Source of the DNA: Streptomyces antarcticus | GTDB taxonomy: Bacteria > Actinomycetota > Actinomycetes > Streptomycetales > Streptomycetaceae | Assembly (NCBI RefSeq): GCF_026627255.1 | Contig: NZ_JAPNLM010000013.1 | Span: 164,989-228,988 of the forward strand | DNA length: 64,000 nt | Direction: 5' to 3' | In this document: one piece after another, positions 61,439-64,000 of the stretch | Numbering within the stretch: position 1 is the first letter of the stretch | How the letters are laid out: every line of letters begins with the position of its first letter | Translations under genes and position numbers: made by a program | The notes under the pieces: generated by a model | The model's input: only the letters and a program-made list of their open reading frames with translations | What the model was told of the DNA's origin: nothing | Database searches by the model: none

Positions 61439-62406
61439 GCGGGCGGCGCGAACCCACCACCGCCGCGAGGTGCCTCCGGCACCGGAGGCCCGGCAGGGGC
61501 GGTGTACCCGGGAGCGACGGCCGGAGCCGAAACCGGCACCGGCACCGGCACTGATCCCGGCACCGGCACCGGCACCGAAGCGGGCGCGGAAGCCCAGCCC
61601 GGCACCCCGCCCGGAACGCCGCCCGGAACGCCGCCCGGAACCCCGCCCGGCGCCGCGCCCGCGAAGGCCCGCGCCGCGTCCCGCGACTGTCGCTCGTGCA
61701 CGACGGCCATCAGGTACGCCGCCGCCGGCACCCCGGCCGGCGGCGGCGTACCGGTCCGCGCCACCAAGTCGTCCGCGAGCCGCGCGGCCATCGCCGCGCC
61801 CACCCGCGGATCCAGCTGGGCCATCCGCGTCAGGTACTGGCGTATCGCCAGCCACAGCCCGTCCGGCACCGCCGACAGGTCCAGCCCGGCGAACCGCCCG
61901 GCCAGCCACGGGGGCGGCGGCGGAACCGGCATGACCCGCGCCCCGGGCACCCGTTCCCGCACCACCAGCGTCCCCGCGAACACGTCACCGAGCCGCCGCC
62001 CCCGCTCCGACACGAGCGAGGCGATGCACGCCACGGACCCGAACGTCATCAGCAGCTCCACGACCCCCATGGACCCGCGCACCAGCGCGTGCCGGAAACG
62101 GATCGGACCGCCGTCGTCCCGGACCACCCGCAGCCCGCAGGCCAGCTTGCCGAGGGACCGCCCGTGGGTCAGCGTCTCCACCGCGATCGGCACACCGACC
62201 ACCAGCAGCAGCCCGCTGGCCACCGTCACCGCCGCCTGCGCGGCGTCGTCCAGCTCCGACATCGAGTACACCAGCCCGATCATGACGATCAGATAGGCCA
62301 GCAGGTAGACGACCAGGTCGAGAACGTAGGCCAGCCCCCGGCTCGGCACCCTCGCGGGCCGGAGCCCCAGGACTACCGCGTCCCCCGTCACCAGATCGCT
62401 CACCAC
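61435..62406 (-). CDS. RDD-family membrane protein
   Basis: 323 residues. An RDD domain fills the first 155: VPSRGLAYVLDLVVYLLAYL holds the R and D pair, then two helix pairs and the GRSLGKLACGLRVV and RRLGDVFAGTLVV motifs. The remainder is a soluble region and a long Pro/Gly/Val-rich tail with GGVP repeats, encoded by a 12-bp tandem at about 61600-61650. RDD proteins may be transporters; their function is poorly known. It diverges from the SpoIIM-like gene with 109 bases between, so both may be made together in sporulation or at the membrane. Confidence 0.87.
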   Translation of the reverse strand: MVSDLVTGDAVVLGLRPARVPSRGLAYVLDLVVYLLAYLIVMIGLVYSMSELDDAAQAAVTVASGLLLVVGVPIAVETLTHGRSLGKLACGLRVVRDDGGPIRFRHALVRGSMGVVELLMTFGSVACIASLVSERGRRLGDVFAGTLVVRERVPGARVMPVPPPPPWLAGRFAGLDLSAVPDGLWLAIRQYLTRMAQLDPRVGAAMAARLADDLVARTGTPPPAGVPAAAYLMAVVHERQSRDAARAFAGAAPGGVPGGVPGGVPGGVPGWASAPASVPVPVPGSVPVPVPVSAPAVAPGYTAPAGPPVPEAPRGGGGFAPPA

Positions 62407-62515
62407 AACACCCCTTCACGTGACCTGACCCGCCCCTTTGGCATCCAGTCTGCCAAGCTGAACACATTAGGAGTAGGCAGAAACTGGGGACCTGGGGCAG
62501 GGGAGCGGCAACCGG

Positions 62516-63523
62516 ATGGATCTCGACGTCTTCGTGACGGCACACCGCGCGGAATGGGACCGCCTGGAGCAGCTCCTGGGACGCGGCCGCAAGCTCACCG
62601 GCGACGAGGCCGACGAGCTCGTCGCGCTCTACCAGCGCACGTCGACCCACCTCTCCCTGATCCAGTCCAGCGCCCCCGACCCGATGCTCATCGGCCGGCT
62701 GACCCAGCTCGTCGCCCGCGCCCGTGCGACGGTCACGGGCACCCGCCGGGCGAGCTGGCGCGACGCCGCCCGCTTCTTCACGGCCGGCTTCCCGGCGGCC
62801 GTGTACCGCAGCCGCCGCTGGTGGATACCGACCGCACTGCTCTCCACCGCGGTCGGCGTGCTCATCGGCTGGTGGATCGCGACGCACCCCGAGGTCCAGG
62901 GGGCGATCGGCGCCCCGGAGGACCTGAAGGCCCTCACCCGGCCGGGCGGCGAGTACGAGACGTACTACTCCAGTCACCCCGCGGCCTCCTTCGCCGCCCA
63001 GGTATGGACGAACAACGCCAAGGCGGCCGCGATGTGCCTGGTCCTCGGCGCCTTCCTGGGACTGCCGGTGCTCTGGATCCTCTTCCTGAACATGGTCAAC
63101 GTCGGCGTCGGCATCGGCCTGATGTCGGCCGCCGGCCGCCTCGACGTCTTCCTCGGCCTGATCCTCCCGCACGGCCTGCTCGAACTGACGGCGGTCTTCG
63201 TCGCCGCGGGCACGGGCCTGCGCCTGGGCTGGACGGTCATCGACCCGGGCCCCCGCACGCGCCGCACCGCCCTGGCCGAACAGGGCCGAGCGGCCCTCGG
63301 CATGGCCCTGGGCCTCGCGGCGGTCCTGTTCGTCTCGGGCCTGATCGAAGGCTTCGTCACCCCCTCCGGCCTCCCGACCTGGGCCCGCATCCTGATCGGC
63401 ATCGCCGCCGAGGCGGCCTTCCTGGTCTACGTGTACGTCCTGGGCGGCAGAGCCTCCCGCGCGGGCGAGGTGGGCGACGTCGAAGCCGCCGACCAAACGG
63501 CGACGCTCCCCACCGCCGCGTGA
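62516..63523 (+). CDS. SpoIIM-like membrane protein
   Basis: 335 residues. Six or so hydrophobic helices follow a helical N-terminus (DVFVTAHRAEWDRLEQLLGR). The stage II sporulation protein M family motif is visible in the central region: FAAQVWTNNAKAAAMCLVLGAFLGLPVLW, FLNMVNVGVGIGLM and ILPHGLLELTAVFVAAGTGLR (positions 160-250). In Bacillus SpoIIM works with SpoIID/P in wall hydrolysis during engulfment; streptomycetes do not engulf, so here it has another, unknown role. ATG 62516 has GGGGAGCGG upstream. Confidence 0.9.
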   Translation: MDLDVFVTAHRAEWDRLEQLLGRGRKLTGDEADELVALYQRTSTHLSLIQSSAPDPMLIGRLTQLVARARATVTGTRRASWRDAARFFTAGFPAAVYRSRRWWIPTALLSTAVGVLIGWWIATHPEVQGAIGAPEDLKALTRPGGEYETYYSSHPAASFAAQVWTNNAKAAAMCLVLGAFLGLPVLWILFLNMVNVGVGIGLMSAAGRLDVFLGLILPHGLLELTAVFVAAGTGLRLGWTVIDPGPRTRRTALAEQGRAALGMALGLAAVLFVSGLIEGFVTPSGLPTWARILIGIAAEAAFLVYVYVLGGRASRAGEVGDVEAADQTATLPTAA

Positions 63524-63576
63524 TGTGCGTACGGGCCCGCTGAGCTGCTAGTCTCCTCGTCGTCCCGCAAACACCG

Positions 63577-63605
63577 TTGACACGGAGCGAGCGGGGAGGT
63601 AGATT
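63577..63605 (+). promoter_or_regulatory. rRNA operon promoter
   Basis: TTGACA at 63577-63582 and TAGATT at 63600-63605 are 17 bases apart: both hexamers are at or near consensus. This is the best promoter in the window, as expected for an rRNA operon. Confidence 0.85.
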
Positions 63606-63743
63606 CGAACGGTTGCCTCGAACTGGACAAGTTCGGCAGCGATGGTTTAAAGTCTCTCTCGCCCCCATGGAATTGAATTCCACGTGGGGCCGCATTCGAC
63701 TCCTCATCCAGGAATCTGAAGCCGGGAAATCCGGTGGAAACCT

Positions 63744-63759
63744 TCTGATAGAGTCGGAA
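63744..63759 (+). promoter_or_regulatory. rRNA promoter core, copy 1 (TAGAGT)
   Basis: The 16-mer TCTGATAGAGTCGGAA contains a -10-like TAGAGT (63749-63754). An identical 16-mer lies 92 bases downstream. The -35 region is not conserved, as in other Streptomyces rRNA promoters. Confidence 0.65.
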
Positions 63760-63835
63760 TCGCCGGAAAGGGAAACGCGAAAGCGAATACCTGGAAAGCG
63801 AATCCCGCTTCGACCGGGAATCGGGCCCGAAAGAG

Positions 63836-63851
63836 TCTGATAGAGTCGGAA
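63836..63851 (+). promoter_or_regulatory. rRNA promoter core, copy 2 (TAGAGT)
   Basis: An exact second copy of the 16-mer with TAGAGT at 63841-63846, nearest to the rRNA genes. Confidence 0.65.
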
Positions 63852-63901
63852 ACGCAAGAACAGAACGAAAGCCCGGAGGAAAGCCCGAGAGGGTGAGTAC
63901 A

Positions 63902-63930
63902 AAGGAAGCGTCCGTTCCTTGAGAACTCAA
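63902..63930 (+). promoter_or_regulatory. rRNA leader antitermination/processing element
   Basis: AAGGAA and TTCCTT (63902-63920) form a hairpin around GCGTCCG, followed by the palindrome TTGAGAACTCAA (63919-63930). This TTGAGAACTCAACAG motif is the standard conserved box before actinobacterial 16S rRNA. It precedes the processing stem that pairs with the far side of 16S. Confidence 0.75.
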
Positions 63931-64000
63931 CAGCGTGCCAAAAATCAACGCCAAAAGTTGATACCCCGTCCATTTCGGTGGATGAGGTTCCTTTGAAAAA

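Larger units (their letters stand above)
63606..64000 (+). other. rRNA operon leader region; 16S rRNA begins beyond the window
   Basis: About 395 bases of A/T-richer sequence carry the promoters and the box above, and end in the conserved GTTGATACCCCG ... GGTTCCTTTGAAAAA stretch that normally stands 50-100 bases before 16S. No part of the mature 16S rRNA is visible in the window. Confidence 0.85.

Noticed and set aside
63931..64000. Start of the 16S rRNA gene
   Set aside because: The sequence stops in the leader; the conserved AGAGTTTGATCCTGGCTCAG is not reached.

Overview
This 64 kb window is a stretch of a high-GC Streptomyces-type chromosome. The evidence is the third-position G/C bias throughout, frequent GTG starts with stop/start overlaps (GTGA, ATGA), several promoters placed as for leaderless mRNAs, a whiB sporulation gene, coenzyme F420 genes, and a right edge that runs into the promoter and leader region of an rRNA operon. 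I saw no insertion sequence, prophage, CRISPR array or tRNA gene.

Layout. 1-7.6 kb: the end of a SIS-domain regulator, a PLP-dependent decarboxylase, and a histidine-utilisation operon (hutU, an M20 amidohydrolase, hutF, hutI) behind a strong promoter that contains a perfect dyad. 7.8-12 kb: a four-gene cell-envelope operon with an LPQTG protein, a DUF916/WxL-interacting-like protein, an Ig-like membrane protein and an LAETG protein, closed by a strong terminator. 12-16 kb: a POT peptide transporter and a two-component system. 16-21 kb: a GtrA protein, purK-purE, an M19 dipeptidase, and a paralogue that has lost every metal ligand. 21-26 kb: a VOC/CGNR divergent pair with an operator array, UDP-glucose dehydrogenase, an acyl-CoA dehydrogenase, a frameshifted GntR gene, a possible small ORF and an unknown membrane protein.

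26-40 kb is an envelope-glycopolymer region: a mannose-1-phosphate guanylyltransferase, five LytR-CpsA-Psr (LCP) proteins, a family 2 glycosyltransferase, a hotdog thioesterase, a truncated adenylation-domain protein (TIGR03089) and a secreted amidase. 40-45 kb: a DNA glycosylase, the F420 genes fbiA/fbiB (cofD/cofE), cysteine dioxygenase and whiB with a BldD-box match. 45-56 kb: a very large membrane glycosyltransferase coupled to a DUF5719 protein, a zincin-like protein, DUF3499, then the mannose pathway (manB, Trm112-like, SIS isomerase-like, manA) and a cation-diffusion transporter. 56-64 kb: a PTS fructose permease, ahcY with a structured leader, a conserved hypothetical, an RDD protein, a SpoIIM-like protein, and the rRNA promoters.

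How the genes fit together. manA, manB and manC supply GDP-mannose. The glycosyltransferases and LCP proteins would build glycans and attach them to the wall. From memory, the order purK/purE, acyl-CoA dehydrogenase, GDP-mannose synthesis, LCP/TIGR03089, fbiAB, whiB, zincin, DUF3499, manB, SIS, manA, ahcY matches the Mycobacterium tuberculosis Rv3248c-Rv3277 region, so much of this is old actinobacterial backbone. The Streptomyces-specific insertions are the most interesting parts.
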